This document shows, in pieces, positions 11,201 to 23,880 of a stretch of 64,000 nucleotides of DNA. The notes below the pieces were generated by a model. It was given only the letters and a program-made list of their open reading frames with translations, was not told the origin of the DNA and made no database searches. A program made the translations under genes and the position numbers. Source of the DNA: Mikania micrantha (lineage: Eukaryota > Streptophyta > Magnoliopsida > Asterales > Asteraceae); the NCBI GenBank assembly GCA_009363875.1, contig CM018682.1, positions 50,537,372 through 50,601,371 of the forward strand, given 5' to 3'. Position 1 is the stretch's first letter, and each line of letters starts with the position of its first letter.

Positions 11201-12160
11201 TTACCAAATTTGCTCATTTTCTCCCTATCCGAGAGGATTACAAGATGGAGAAGTTGTCCACATCGTACATCAATGTGATCATTGCGCGTCATGGTACACC
11301 AACGTCAATCATATCTAATCATGATAGACGTTTCACTTGTTGCTTTTGGCAATCATTACAAAAGGCTTTTAGAACCAGAGTTAACGTTAGCACGACGTAT
11401 CATCCCCAAACCGATGGACAAAGCGAAAGGACTATCCAGACACTCGAAGACATGCTTCGTTCCTGTGTGATCAATTTTGGATGAAGTTGTGATACTCATC
11501 TTTCGCTCATCGAGTTTTCGTATAACAATACCTATCATATGAGCATTCAATGTGCACCATTTGAAGTTCTTTATGGTAGGAAGTGTCGATCACCAGTCTG
11601 CTGGACTGAGGTTGGTGATTCACAGGTTGTAGGACCTTAACTGATTCCAGAAATAACCGATAAGATTTCAATCATTCAATCAAGGCTTAAGGCCATGAAA
11701 GATTGACACAACACTTGAATTTCAAGTCGGTGACCAATTTTTATTGAAGGATTCTCTGTCGAAAGGTGTTTTCTGATTCGAGAAGAAGATAAAACTTACT
11801 CCTAGGTATGTTAGACCTTTTGAGATCCTAGAAAGGATTGGTCCAGTAGCCTACAAACTTAAACTTCCGGTAGAGCTAAGCAACGTTCATGACACTTTTC
11901 ACGTGTCGAATTTTAAGAAGTGCTTAGCTGATCATGATGTTCAAATTCCATTAGAGGACATTCAAATTCAAAACAACATGCAATTTGTTGAACGTACAGT
12001 TTAAATCATGGATCATGGAGTGAAGAAACTTAAACTTAGCCGGATTCCGATCATAAAAGTACGAAGGGAAGGCAAACATGGTGCACAGTTCACATGGGAA
12101 CGTGAAGACTAGATGAAGCTCAAGTAACCTCATCTTCTTACTGTACCTTCAACTAGTTAA
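8300..12160 (+). pseudogene. Degenerate gypsy gag-pol (element 1)
   Basis: Readable pieces: gag fragment 8311-8496; zinc knuckle and protease 8664-9131; linker 9210-9422; RT 9423-9944; integrase core 11185-11484; tail to about 12160. One zinc knuckle keeps CX2CX4HX4C (about 8740-8782). The protease motif is DTS (8913-8921) where the intact copy has DTG. In RT the first catalytic Asp is Gly (near 9729), while FIDD survives near 9918-9930, after which the frame breaks. The RNase H and integrase zinc-finger regions are split by several stops. The element cannot supply its own proteins. Confidence 0.9.
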
Positions 12161-12191
12161 TTACAGGATAAAATTCCCTAACTAGGGTGAC

Positions 12192-13006
12192 TGTAACATT
12201 TGTACAGTAGTCGTATGTACAGACGATACTTGTAAACACGTGTTGTATTTATGAGTTTGTTTGTTAATAACAATGTTAATATTCAATGTGAACAAGTAAG
12301 CAATATACACAAACACACTCAACAGTTAAGACATTGGATTCTATCGATAACGAGGAATCGGATGTCTGAAAACATAATTCATAAGCCATATAATCCAAAA
12401 TAACCAACGGTGAAACACAACCAATTGTAAGCAAACAATTTCAAAACGATAAAGGATAACACTAGAAAGTATTTAACTAACAGTGTATTCGTGATAAGGA
12501 CTATTCGCACAATTATATCAGTGAGTTTACCATTTTAATGATATCTAATAATTAGAAAACCAAAAAAGAAAGTAAAATAATCGTCATGTTCGTACGGGTG
12601 ACGATTCGTACAAATATGCACGAAAGTTATACGTTCTGACGAAACAAATAAAATAAACAATCTCGAAAATAATGTAATATTATTTAACGAAAAAAATATT
12701 TATTAGGAATCACAACCTAAAATGATAAAATAAAACTATTTCCTTAAAAACGCAACATTTACGTATACTCGTAAAATAGCACGTGAATGTGAAACCGAAC
12801 GAAACCAAACATGCGTATTTCTATCTGGAGTATAAAAGGCATGAATTTCCTCATTAATGCCATTACCACCAGCTCTTACTCTCCCTCTCTCTCTAAAAAT
12901 CCATCACTTTCTCTCTCTAACTTTTCTATATAAATCCTTGGTTGATCTTTCTCGTTTCCTCGTGAAATTGGAAGATCATGGTGTCTATAGAAAGCTCTCA
13001 TCATCA
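12192..13006 (+). mobile_element. Gypsy 3' LTR of element 1, U3 and start of R only
   Basis: Begins TGTAACATTTGTAC straight after a PPT remnant, as in the intact copy. It has a U3 with a GGGTGACGATTCG motif (about 12596), a TATA box near 12831 (TATAAAAGG) and CT-rich leader sequence at 12880-12920. It stops about 815 bp in, where a second LTR copy starts. Confidence 0.75.
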
Positions 13007-13900
13007 ACAACATTTGTATAGTAATCATGTGTACAGACGATACATGTAAATACATGTTTCTAATTATAAGATCGTTTGTCAATAACATTGCGGATATTCA
13101 AGGTGAACAGGTAAGTGATTAACACACACAAACAACAGTTAAGACGTGGGATTCTGTCAGTAACCAGGGATCCGATGTCTCACAACATAATTCATAAATC
13201 ATGTAATTCAAAAATAATCAAATGATGAATCACAAATGTTGTTAGAAAACAATTTCCAAACAATTAACGATAACATTACATAATATTAAACTAAAAGTGT
13301 ATTCGTGGGAATAACGATTCGAACGAATATATACGTGGGTTTAACATTTTAAATGATATCTTATAAATAGAAAAAAAACAAAAAGTAAAACAATCTTCGT
13401 GTTCGTGCGGGTGAGGATTCGTACAAATACGCGTGAAAGTTTTACGTTTTGACGAAACGAGTAAAATAATCGGTTTAGAAAATATACTAATAACAATATA
13501 TCGCTTAAAATTTTAACTATGAATCACAACCTAAAAATATAAAATATAACTATGTTAATGAATAACGTACCAGTTACGTAATGTACGCAAAATAAGGCGT
13601 AAACGCGAAACCGATCGAACCCGAATGCTCATGCGACCATTCTAGGTACTAAAACTTTCATTCCTTCTTCTACCTCCCATTAATCGCAGATTTCACTCTC
13701 CTCTCTCTCTAAAATTCGTTCTCCTCTCTCTCTACATTTTCACTCTAAAAGGCACACTCAACGTCATCAATGCTTCACCAAATTTGGCAAATTTGGTTTC
13801 TAAACGATCCTCTCAACGAAAGGAAGCTATAAGTACAAAGGATCTACTCTAACACGAGCTCGAACGACCAAAAATCTAGTGAGAAGGTTCGGAATTAAAG
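13007..13900 (+). mobile_element. Second partial gypsy LTR (U3 and start of R)
   Basis: Starts with ACATTTGTATAGTAATC, homologous to the opening of the preceding LTR but lacking the first bases. It covers U3 and the CT-rich R (13690-13735) and ends before the motif array and intron. It is closely similar to the fragment at 22990-23880. Confidence 0.7.
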
Positions 13901-14295
13901 GGTTTTCTACTATTCGTCACCAAAGAACATAAAACTAATTTTATTCCTTTCTCGGCGTGGTGAGAAATGATCGGTTGAATCATGAACAAGACTAATGAAG
14001 AACAACCATAATGTTTACTAGATTTCATATTGTTAAAGCAGTTGATTACATATCATAACTATCCACCAAAAGAGTAACAACTAACCGACCTCAAAAATAC
14101 TTTTTACAAAATAAGAAGAGACAATATAATTAAACAACAAGGATTAAGTGAGTTTCTATTCCATCATTGCTTGTTTCTTGATCATGTTCTATCTTAAATA
14201 GGTCACCTTAGTTATCCTTTTTCTGTGCCTACCTCTGATCCCTTGAAACATGTGAAAAGCAACTGTCAACTACAAGTAGTTGGTGAGATACATAT

Positions 14296-14367
14296 GTTTA
14301 AAGATTTAAAATAGTATAAGTTTAAAGATTTAAAACTATATAAGTTCAAAGATTTAACATAGTGTAA
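14296..14367 (-). repeat. 24-bp tandem repeat, 3 copies, in the old LTR
   Basis: Units start at 14296, 14320 and 14344 and share the core GTTTAAAGATTTAAAA with small changes. The young LTRs lack it, so it arose in this lineage. Confidence 0.85.
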
Positions 14368-15869
14368 ACACATAAGTAACAACTTGAATGGTACCTGATT
14401 GAAACAATTGAACCATGTATAATATAGAATGTATATAGAATGTAAATATATGTAATGTAAAAGTAGTAACATTCTATTGTAACAAAAACTATCATCAAGC
14501 ATATCCAAGTGTCATCTTAAATGCAAGTCCTAAATTACATTTTGAGTTACGCTAAGGGTGACCATAAAACCAATACGACCCATGATAATAAAGTTAATTA
14601 ATACCAACTCCGTATTACTGAGCATGTGTCCAATATGACCTAAGTTGTTAAAATTAATGGACAGATAATCGATATTGCTAAAACTTCTCCAATCCACCAT
14701 CAGCTGTAAAACAAATTTAAAGCTAACCCTGACCTTGGTGTAGAACCCGCTTTCCTTCATTGTGTTCACCCAGTTCTAATGATAAACGATTGTGTGAAAT
14801 CAAGTTTAGAAGACTAAGTAAATAGCTTCCAACCTTTGGGTCCTAAGATTAACGATTGTGTGAACTTCTAGTTTGGAATATAAGAATAGTGATTCCAATC
14901 CTAGAATCCTAAGGATAACGATTGTATGAACTTCAAGTCTGAAATCTAAGACTAATGATTTAGCCCTTGAAATCTTGAGTAAAGACATACTATATGTGAA
15001 TATGTTTTTTTACAAGAATGTGTCCATGTTGAAAGTTTATTATTAATTTGAAAACAACCTGTACAAAAGCATGCATTGGATTAGGTAGTGTGCCATGTCA
15101 AATCATGACCAGGTGCCTTAGATCCAAATTTAACTTAAAAGAATTTAAGTTTACCAACATAAGTTTATGATATGAAAACCATTTATTAAATTAAGTTCCA
15201 AAATAGTTATTCACATGTTCCACCCCAAATATTTCAAAGTAGAAAATAGTGGCTATGTACTCAGCTTGATTGAGTATGAAGTGCACATGTAGAAGATTAC
15301 CGACACTCTCACTTCTTGTTGATGGTTTCATTGTATTCAAATCCCTAATTATGTTAATATGATTCATGAACTTATAAGTATGGGTGCATCTTGTTTTAAC
15401 ACCTTATATTGTTCAAACCATGTTCTTGAGCATGTTAAGTTAACTTGTTTTGCATTAGCCAACCTAGGCTTTGTAAATTATTCCTCGTATTAAAGTTAAT
15501 AAATTTCACTAACTTACTTTGTTTACATATTTAAAACTTTAGTTTAAGGTCTGCTTTTGAAACATAACCAAATCACATTGTAGATGAGACTACCATGCAT
15601 AGTGCAATGTAGGTTTCAAGTACATTATTGAAAACATGGTGTTTAATAGTATCGTTATAAAGTTAATGAGCTAGATTTTATTTGTAAGAAGATAGGTTAA
15701 AGTCTAGTTGAGCCAATCTTAGGTTGTAGGAGACCAAACCATGGCCACTTATAATCGACTAAGGGTAAATCTTCCCTTACCCGACCCTTTGTGGTTTCAT
15801 GATTGATTAACAACTCGTTTATGATCTATTTTGGTTCATTTTAAGTTTAGAATCCTTGGATGAGGTTTA

Positions 15870-16400
15870 AGAACTAATATCGATGGCTTAAAGGGTTGGG
15901 AGGTGATGTCGAGATTGCTAGTATCAATGGTGCTGGCTCAAGTGTAACCCATCGAAACTAATAGTATTGATGGAGACTTAAAATCGATCCTCCGATCCTA
16001 GTATTTGTTCATCCTTAGAGATTTATAGTTTATTCTCCTTGGAGGTCATAATTTTAAGTATTGTCGATGATTTGGAATGATATAGAGGTCATTGGGGTTC
16101 ATAGGATCGATTAAAGTTCAAGGTGGCTAAAATTGATGCCCATCGATACTATTAGTATGGATGGGACTCTAATCTCTATCCTCTGCCCTTCGAACTTTTC
16201 AATATCGATCTAGACAGGTTCCTAGTTCTGGATTCGTCGATACTAACAGTATGAATGAGGACTTAACCATTTTTGCAGCTGTTGAACTTGTTAAATTCGA
16301 TGGATGAGCAGCTCCCTGTTCTTCAATCGATACTAAAAACCTTCATCAGTTCTTCCATCAATATTGATTCTGGTCACCACCATTGAGCTTAACAGCCCTT
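15870..16400 (-). repeat. ATCGATACTA...TAGTAT dispersed palindromic motif
   Basis: Half or whole copies of CATCGATACTA(N2-3)AGTATNGATG occur near 15912, 15951, 16137, 16234 and 16329. The clearest, at about 16137-16163, is nearly a perfect inverted repeat. It fills the LTR position that GAACC/GGTTCG arrays fill in the young elements. Confidence 0.7.
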
Positions 16401-17444
16401 GTAAACATAATCCAAGGTTATTCAAGAAATCCTAAGGTTGTTTTAAAGCTAGTTTTGATGTTTAGAAGGTTGAAACACTGGTTTTGTGTTTAATGATTTC
16501 CAGGTTATGAGAAAACCGTAAACCCGAAGGTTCAAGCTCGAACCTACTACAATCTGGACATGTAGAGCTTGGATGCTTTGTACTTCCTCAATGTACATAC
16601 CGAGAGCTTTCCGTAGACTCCAATATCTCGTGATTTGGTGAAGAAACAAGCAAGATCTCAAGTGGGTTTCTAGAGAGAAAGTCTAGAGAGAGAGTGTGAT
16701 GGAAATCTTTAGAAAGAGAGAATAGAAGCAGGTGGTTCTTGAAATAAATGATGGATTTAAGCTTTATATAGTCCGAGCAAGAATATGCATGTTCGGGTTC
16801 TGTCTGTTACGCTTTGACGCGTTATTTTACAAATATAACGTAAATGTTACGTTTTCAATAAAACTGGTTTTATTTTATCTTTTAAGGTGGTGATTCCTAA
16901 TAAATATTTTCGCGAAATAATTTTATTAATTTATTTTTTTCGAATCCTTTATTTTAACTAATTCGTCAAAACGTAAAACCTTCGCGCGTATTTGTACGAA
17001 TTGTCACCCTTACGAACACAATGATTGTTTACTTTCTGTTTTGGTTTTCTAATTATAAGATATCATTTAAAAATATTAAACCCACATTTTTATTCATGCG
17101 AATCGTCATTCCCACGAATACATTGTTTGTTTAATATTTCGTAATGTTATCCTTTATTGTTTTAAACTTGTTTCCTCACAACGTTTACGTTTCATAATTG
17201 AGTTATTTTGGATTATGTTACTTACGAATTATGTTTTCAGACATCGGATTTGCTCGTTAAATGAGAGAATCCCATTTCGTAAATGTTGTGTGTACAAGTT
17301 ATGTTTTGATGTATACAATGAAGATTCACAATGTTATTAACAAACGAACTTTTAATTACTAACATGTATTACAAGTATCTTCCATACATGTGATTACTGT
17401 ACAGATGTTACAGTCCCCCTAGTTAAGGGAATTTTGTGGCGAAA

Positions 17445-20400
17445 TTAACTAGCCGAAGGTACTGCAAAATGATGAGGGTACTTGAACTTCATCTCTTCTT
17501 CATGTTCCCAGGTGAACTTTGCACCATGTTTGCCTTCCCATCGTACTTTTACAATCGGAATCTGGCTACGCTTAATTTTCTTGGCTCCATTATCCATGAT
17601 TTTTACCAAACATTCAATTAATTACATGTTATTCTGAATTTCGATGTCCTCCAACGGAATTTGGACATCTGATCAACCAAGCACTTCTTAGGATTTGAAA
17701 TATGAAATGTGTCATGAACATTTCTTTGCTCGACTGGAAGTTTAAGTTTGTAGGCAACAGGAGCAATTTTTCCAAGATCTCATAAAGTCCAACATACCTC
17801 GGAGCAAGTTTCCCTTTCCTCCTGAATCGGAGAACGCCTTTCCAGGGAGAAACCTTTACCAAGACTCGGTCGCCAATATGAAATTCAAGTGGTTTCCGAT
17901 GTCGATCACCATAACTCTTTTGCCGATCCTTTGAGGCCTTATGGCTTGTTTGAATAATTGAGATCTTATTGGTTGTTTCTTGAATGAGTTCAGATACTAC
18001 GACCTGTGAATCACCAATCTCGATCCAGCAGATTGGTAATCGACACTTCCTACCATACAGAGCTTCAACTTGTGCACATTGTACGCTTTTATGGTATGAA
18101 GACTCGAATAGTGGAATATGAGTATCCCAACTTCCCCCAAAATCGATCACACAAGAACGAAGCATGTCCTCGAGTGTCAGATAGTCCTTTCACTTTGACC
18201 GTCGGTTTGGGGATGATACGCCGTGCTAAGGTTAACATGGGTTCCCAAAGCCTTTTGCAATGATTGGCCAAAGCGAGAAGTGAAATGACTATCGTTATCA
18301 TATAGGATTGACGTTGGTGTACCATGATGCGCAATGATCTCGATGATATACAACGCGGACAATTTCACCATTTTGTAATCCTCTCGGGTCAGGAAAAAAT
18401 GAGCAGATTTGGTGTGTCAGTCGACGATCACCCAAATCGAATCGTACCCTCGCAGTGTTCTCGGAAAATTGGTTATGAAATCCACGGAAATTTGTTCCCA
18501 TATCCATTGAGGAATTTCAGGTTGCTGCAGAAGTACTGAGGGTTTTTAATGTTCTTCGTTGACTTTTGAGCAAGTTAGACATTTTCCCACATATAGGGCC
18601 ATGTCTTCCTTCATCCCAGGCCACCTGTAAGATGTTCTCTAGTCTTGATACATTTATTGGCTTCCGGATGAACATAATATCGCGACTTTTCAGCCTCATC
18701 GCAGATGAGAGTGCGCAATTCCTTAGACTTTGGAATCCATATGCGACCGGTGAAGTATAGAACCCCTCGCATCGAGGTTCTAATTTACCATCAACTCCGC
18801 AGTCTAACTCCATCTTCAACTGATTGTTGATCACCACATATTGCTGTGCGATACGATTCAAACCATTCAGGTTCGGTCGTGTGTTCATCTCCATGTCTCT
18901 AGCACGTAATGGCTTGATTGGTTCCTTACGACTAAGAGCATCCGCCACCACATTGGCTTTACCAGGATGATAGAGAATCTCGCATTCGTAATCAGTTAGC
19001 AGCTCAGCCCAACGCCTTTGCCTCATGTTGATCTCTTTCTGATTGAGAATGTGCTGGAGGTTCTTCTGGTTTGTGTATATGACACATTTAGTACTGTAAA
19101 TGTAGTGTCTCCAAATATTTAACGCAAAGACCACAGCCCCTAACTAAAGGTCATGTGTAGTATAATTCTTCTCATGAATCTTAAGTTGTCTTAAAGCATA
19201 CTCAATGACCTTGTCTCGTTGCATAAGTACACAACCAGGACCAAGGTTTGAAGCATGACAGTAGACAACGAAATCATCATTCCCTTATGGAAGAATAAGA
19301 ATAGGGGAAATGTATAACTTATGTTTGAGAAGTTGAAATGAATCTTCTTGTTTCTGCCCTCGTATAAACGCTTGACTTTTCTGGGTCAAAGTCGTGAATG
19401 GAAAGGGAATCTTTGAAAAGTCCGCGATAAACCTTAGATAATAACCTTCCAGATCCAGAGATGAACGGATTTCGGATGCAGTGGATGGGGTAGTCTAGTT
19501 CTTAATCGCTTCTATTTTATCTCGATCTACATGTATCTCATCCTTGTTGGTGACATGACCAAAGAAATGAACTTCTTTTACCCAAAACTCACATTTTGAG
19601 AATTTGGCATAAGGTTGTTCTGTTCCCAGCAGCTCTAAGATCTTCCTACTATTGACTCTCATGTTCTTGCTTATTCGAAGAATAGATCAATATGTCATCA
19701 ATAAAGACAATAATAAACTGATCTTAATACGACCTTCAGACTCGATTCATCAAGTCTATGAACACCATCGGCGCATTGGTCAGCCCAAATGGCATAACCA
19801 TGAAGCTCACTAGACAGTTCAAGAAGTTCTTCACATTAGCTCGGTCTAATGAGCCCTTTGTCTAGAAGTTCTTGAAGCAGACTAGAAAGTGCTTGCATCA
19901 CAGACGACGCTAATCGGTAGGGAGATTTCACCATAGGCTTTGCTCCAGGGAAGAGATCAATTCGAAACTCCACTTGCCGAACCGGTGGTAATCCCGGAAA
20001 GTCTTCTAGAAAACACGTCAGGGTAGTCTCTAATGACTGGTACGTCGTTAATCATCGTTAACAATATTTCTTCTTCAGGTACCTCTATGCCTTGATGCAT
20101 GACACAATATTCAATCTTTGGCATGCCTTCTCACCATATGCTCACATCGTTTCGCTAGACGGTAGTGGAATTCGAAGTAATTTCTCTAAACAAATGACTT
20201 TGACGTTATGTTTTGACAACCAATCCATTCCAGTGACCACCTAAAAACTTATGAGTGCCAATGGAATGAGATTGACGATAAACAATTGTTCCTTTAACAT
20301 GAGTACACAACCACGAAGTATCGAATTCACAAGTATGTTCTTCACATCAGCTACTTCTACCGTATAAGGAGTAGCAAGTACCGATGGTTGTATATCAAAT

Positions 20401-21698
20401 AATGATGCAATGGTGCCAGAGAAAAAACTCTTGTCCGCGCTAGTATCAAGTAATATAGAAACATAATGGTTGTTGATAAGGAATGTACCTGTAATGACCG
20501 CCAGCTCTTCACGTGCTTCAGTGGCTCCGATGACGAAAGCACGAGCAGTGGCAGCTATGTTGTTCTTAAGACGGGGAAACTGGTTTATGAAGGGTCCATC
20601 GACCCCGCAGTTGTAGCAAGTCCTCCTGCCCATGATAGCATGAACTACTGCGGTTGTAGTAGCAACAAGATTTGTAGCACAACACATTGTCGTTAAGTGC
20701 CAGTACCTTCGAAACTTAGTACAGTGTCGGCATGGAAGGGTAGGGAGATGGTGATACTAGCACTTAATACAAAGTGGCTATTATACAGTGTAAGCCTTTC
20801 TAACTACAGCAGCTTGAGGCACAGTGGTGATTGGAGTGGTTTGAATTGAAACCGTTGCAGTGCTCACTGCGTAATGCTTCACAGTCTTTTGTTTCTTCCT
20901 CTTGGGCTATTGTTTAGGCATCTTCATTTCGCCAACCTTAGCCCCCTTGTAACCCTCCTGTAAAGTAGGCTAGCTTTGACATACTCCTCAGTTAAGGTAT
21001 TACTAAGATGAATAGTAACTCTAAAGTGGCAGGACTGCTTCCCATAACACGACCCCTTATCAGCAAGGGTAATCCTTAAATGTACTTCTCTATCTTACGA
21101 TATGGAGGAGTAGCCAGATGTGGTACCAGCAAATACAACTCTTGAAATCGAGTTGTGTTCCTTGTGTACTCCCCGCTATCTTTAGCGAGGCCCCGTATCT
21201 CAGCTTCAAGATTTTTCAGCTTATATCGTGGGCAAAATTGTTCTACAAGCAGCTTCTTGATATCTTACCAAGGTAGGGATGAAGCTACTTTCTGCCCTTG
21301 GTGTTCCTCTCAGCATTCCACCACGTTAATGCGCCCTTTTGAAAAGTTCTTGCCGCCATCTTGACCTTCAAGTTCTCATGACAACCCGTGTAATCGAGTA
21401 TGTCCTCTATGCTTTCGAGCCATTGTAAAAGACTCGAAGCTCCCTCAGCAGCAGAGTACTTCGGGGGTTTTGTATCGTTGAACTGCCTAAAAGTGAAGTT
21501 TTTATTTCCGGTGTTGGTAGTGTTGGAAATGTTTGTTGCCAAATCACCACTACTCCCCCGCATGTTGTTGGTGATATCAGTGACCATACTCGGAATAACC
21601 TCCATCATGTGTATTGTGATTACTCGGGCAATCTTGTTGATCTCGTCATCATTTCTGCTTATTGAACCCTAGTCGTTGGTATTACGCCGAGGAGGCAT
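17445..21698 (-). pseudogene. Degenerate gypsy gag-pol (element 2), RT core deleted
   Basis: Gag begins with MPPRR at 21698, and gag, protease, RNase H and integrase pieces follow in order down to 17445. The second zinc knuckle (about 20630) keeps CYNC but has lost its His and last Cys. The protease motif is DTS. RT is interrupted near 19808-19840: compared with the young - strand copy, about 240-270 bp are missing, including the first catalytic Asp block, and replaced by about 30 bp of local sequence. RNase H (19134-18517) and integrase (18371-17629) are broken by frameshifts. The DDE regions remain recognisable. Confidence 0.9.
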
Positions 21699-22989
21699 TT
21701 TACGAAGAGAAAGCCACAACCGAGTCAGTAACGAGTAGCTATACAATTGAATTACAAGATAATTTAGTAATATTCTCGTACTACTAGTATTATCATTCAA
21801 TTGTAACAATGAGAAAGCACACACATAAGCAATTAACTTAATAGTATTCTTCTCATATGATTGTATGTCATGATCTTCTGTACAAGTTCTATGAAATACC
21901 CCATCAAACCTACACACCGGCACTTTCTTAATATGTCAAAAAAAGCTTATATACAGGGCATACGTAGAGCCAAGCTCAGCTGCCAGCCCACCACTTCTTT
22001 GGCATACCACGGTCATGCCCTTGCTAGCATTTGGAACAACGTTTGTACTAACGATTAAGAATGCTCAAGAGATAACGATTCCATTGATCTTGATCAACTG
22101 AACTTGATTAGACTATGATTGAACTTATGTTGTCTTGTACTTATGTTGGCATGTACTAACAGTGTTAACATGTAAAACTATGTTGACATGTACCAACTAA
22201 GTTGTCATGTTGCTCTATGTTAACATGTACTAAGTATGTGTGATCTACACTAGATCTAAGCATGTTCTCACATAAGATTGACACATTAAATTTTGCACAT
22301 AATGTTCACACATATGATTGATTTACATACAGTTTATTAATACACGGTTTATTTACATACGATTGATTCACACATTATCTCATTATGTTCTTGGTTCTCT
22401 TGATTTCAAGTATATGTTCACATGTATTTGTTCGATGTTCTAAAGATTCTTGTTAACCCGGATCTTTACTTAAAATAGTCACATCGAATCCCCTGTCATA
22501 CATAAGTTAGTTTATATATAGGGCATACTTAGGGTCAAGCCTAGCCGCCAGCCCACCACCACTTCAGTATGTCAGGGATAGGCCGCTGCTTGTATTTGAA
22601 GCTAGGATCTCAACTCACGATTGTTACGATTGTATACGATTGCCCCATTGACTATGATTCTGTAAACTGTAGTCTTGGTTCCACGATGAGAACTTCATGT
22701 AAGGAATACTAAGAATACAGAGTCCTACCCTTGAAGTCCTTACAAGTTTAGAATTTCAGATCAACGATACTAAGAATACAAATCCTTGCTTCTAGGATCC
22801 TTTGTTAAAGCAAAAGTTTAGGAATATAATTTGAGTCCTAAAATTATATAATGTTGGCACTAGATTCCTTGATTTTTATGTATGAAAATAATTTTGGAAA
22901 AATATTGTCCCTAAAATCATCCAAGCTTAGTGTAGACTTAATGCTACTCAAGTTTACTTAGTTCCTAAGTATCCTCAACATCATAGCAG
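21699..22989 (-). other. Leader of old gypsy element 2
   Basis: Homologous in order to the leader of the young - strand element (43214-45058). It has two copies of the TATATAGGGC...CCCACC motif (about 21950 and 22514) and remnants of the leader tandem repeat (22690-22850). It stops within TTAGT near 22989, before the PBS. Confidence 0.75.
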
Positions 22990-23880
22990 TTAGTAATCTT
23001 GTGTACGGATGATAATTGTAAATACATGATTGTAATTATAAGATCGTTTGTTAATAACATTGTGAATATTCAAGGTGAACAGGTTCACGATTAACACACA
23101 CACACTACAATTAAGACATGAGATTATGTCAGTAACGACGAATCCAGTGTCTGAAAACATAATTAATAAATCATGAAATTCAAAATAAAATGATTAAACA
23201 CAAACATTTTGAGAAAACAATTTCCAAACAATTAACAGTGTATTAGTGGTAATGACGATTCGCACGAATATATATATGTGAGTTAAACATTTTAAATGAT
23301 ATCTTATGATTAGAAAATCAAAACAGAAAGTAAAACAATCGTTGTGTTCGTACGGGTGACGATTTGTACTAATATGCGTGAAAGTTATACGTTCGGACGA
23401 AACGATTAGAAAAAAACTATTTCGAAAATAAACTAATAACAATATCTCGCTTAAAATATTCATTGGGAACCACAACCTAAAAAGATAAAATAAAACTATT
23501 TTAGTGAAAAACGTAACGCTTACGTAATGTACACAAAATAAGGCGTAAACGCCAAACAAATCGAACCCGAACGCGCGTGAGACTACTCGGGTACAAAAAC
23601 CTTCATTTCCTTCTCCTACCTCACATTAATTGCAAATTTCACTCTCCTCTCTCTCTCTAACATTCGTTCTCCTCTCTCTCTCTACATTTTCACTCTAAAA
23701 TTTACACTCAACCTCATCAATTTTTCATCAGATTGGGCAAATTTGGTGTCTAAACGATCCTCTCACCGAAAGGAAGCTAGAAATGCAAAGGATCTGCCCT
23801 AACATGAGCTCAAACAACCAAGAATCTGGTGAGAAGCTCAAACAACCAACAACATAGGATGCTTCAGTAAGTATTTCCCG
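22990..23880 (+). mobile_element. Third partial gypsy LTR (U3 and start of R)
   Basis: Aligns along its length with 13013-13880, including GGGTGACGAT (about 23353) and a CT-rich tract (23640-23690). It lacks the first bases of the LTR and ends before the motif array. The left junction shares TAGT with the neighbouring leader, as end-joining would leave. Confidence 0.72.

Larger units (their letters stand above)
8300..13006 (+). mobile_element. Old Ty3/gypsy (Tekay-like) element 1, 5'-truncated
   Basis: Starts inside gag at the position matching about residue 210 of the intact copy. It runs through zinc knuckle, protease, RT, RNase H, integrase and chromodomain-like tail, then a decayed PPT (12181-12190) and the beginning of a 3' LTR (12192). 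The 5' LTR, leader and gag N-terminus are missing. It is clearly related to the two young elements but carries many stops and frameshifts. Confidence 0.85.
13955..17412 (-). mobile_element. 3' LTR of old gypsy element 2
   Basis: The right edge TGTTACA (17406-17412) abuts a PPT. In sense order it has U3, a TATA box (TATATAAAG, about 16770-16762), CT/GA-rich leader (about 16670-16720), an array of ATCGATACTA/TAGTAT motifs (15870-16400), a damaged intron donor near 15255, one decayed hairpin (about 14703-14730) and the CAAC...GTTG block with a damaged acceptor (14240-14290). The order matches the young LTRs although most sequence has diverged. The short open frames inside are not convincing genes. 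Confidence 0.8.
13955..22989 (-). mobile_element. Old Ty3/gypsy (Tekay-like) element 2, 5' LTR missing
   Basis: On the - strand: leader (22989 to 21699), gag-pol (21698 to about 17445), PPT (17421-17414) and 3' LTR (17412 to 13955). The leader ends near where the primer site should be, but the 5' LTR is absent and a + strand LTR fragment abuts instead. The far end of the 3' LTR lacks about 30 bp, including the terminal TGTCAC. Heavy decay shows it is much older than the elements at 34.9-62.3 kb. Confidence 0.82.

Noticed and set aside
23194..23559. 121-codon antisense ORF in a gypsy LTR fragment
   Set aside because: Low-complexity Phe/Ile/Leu/Tyr-rich translation of A/T-rich U3; not open in the homologous fragment at 13.2-13.6 kb.
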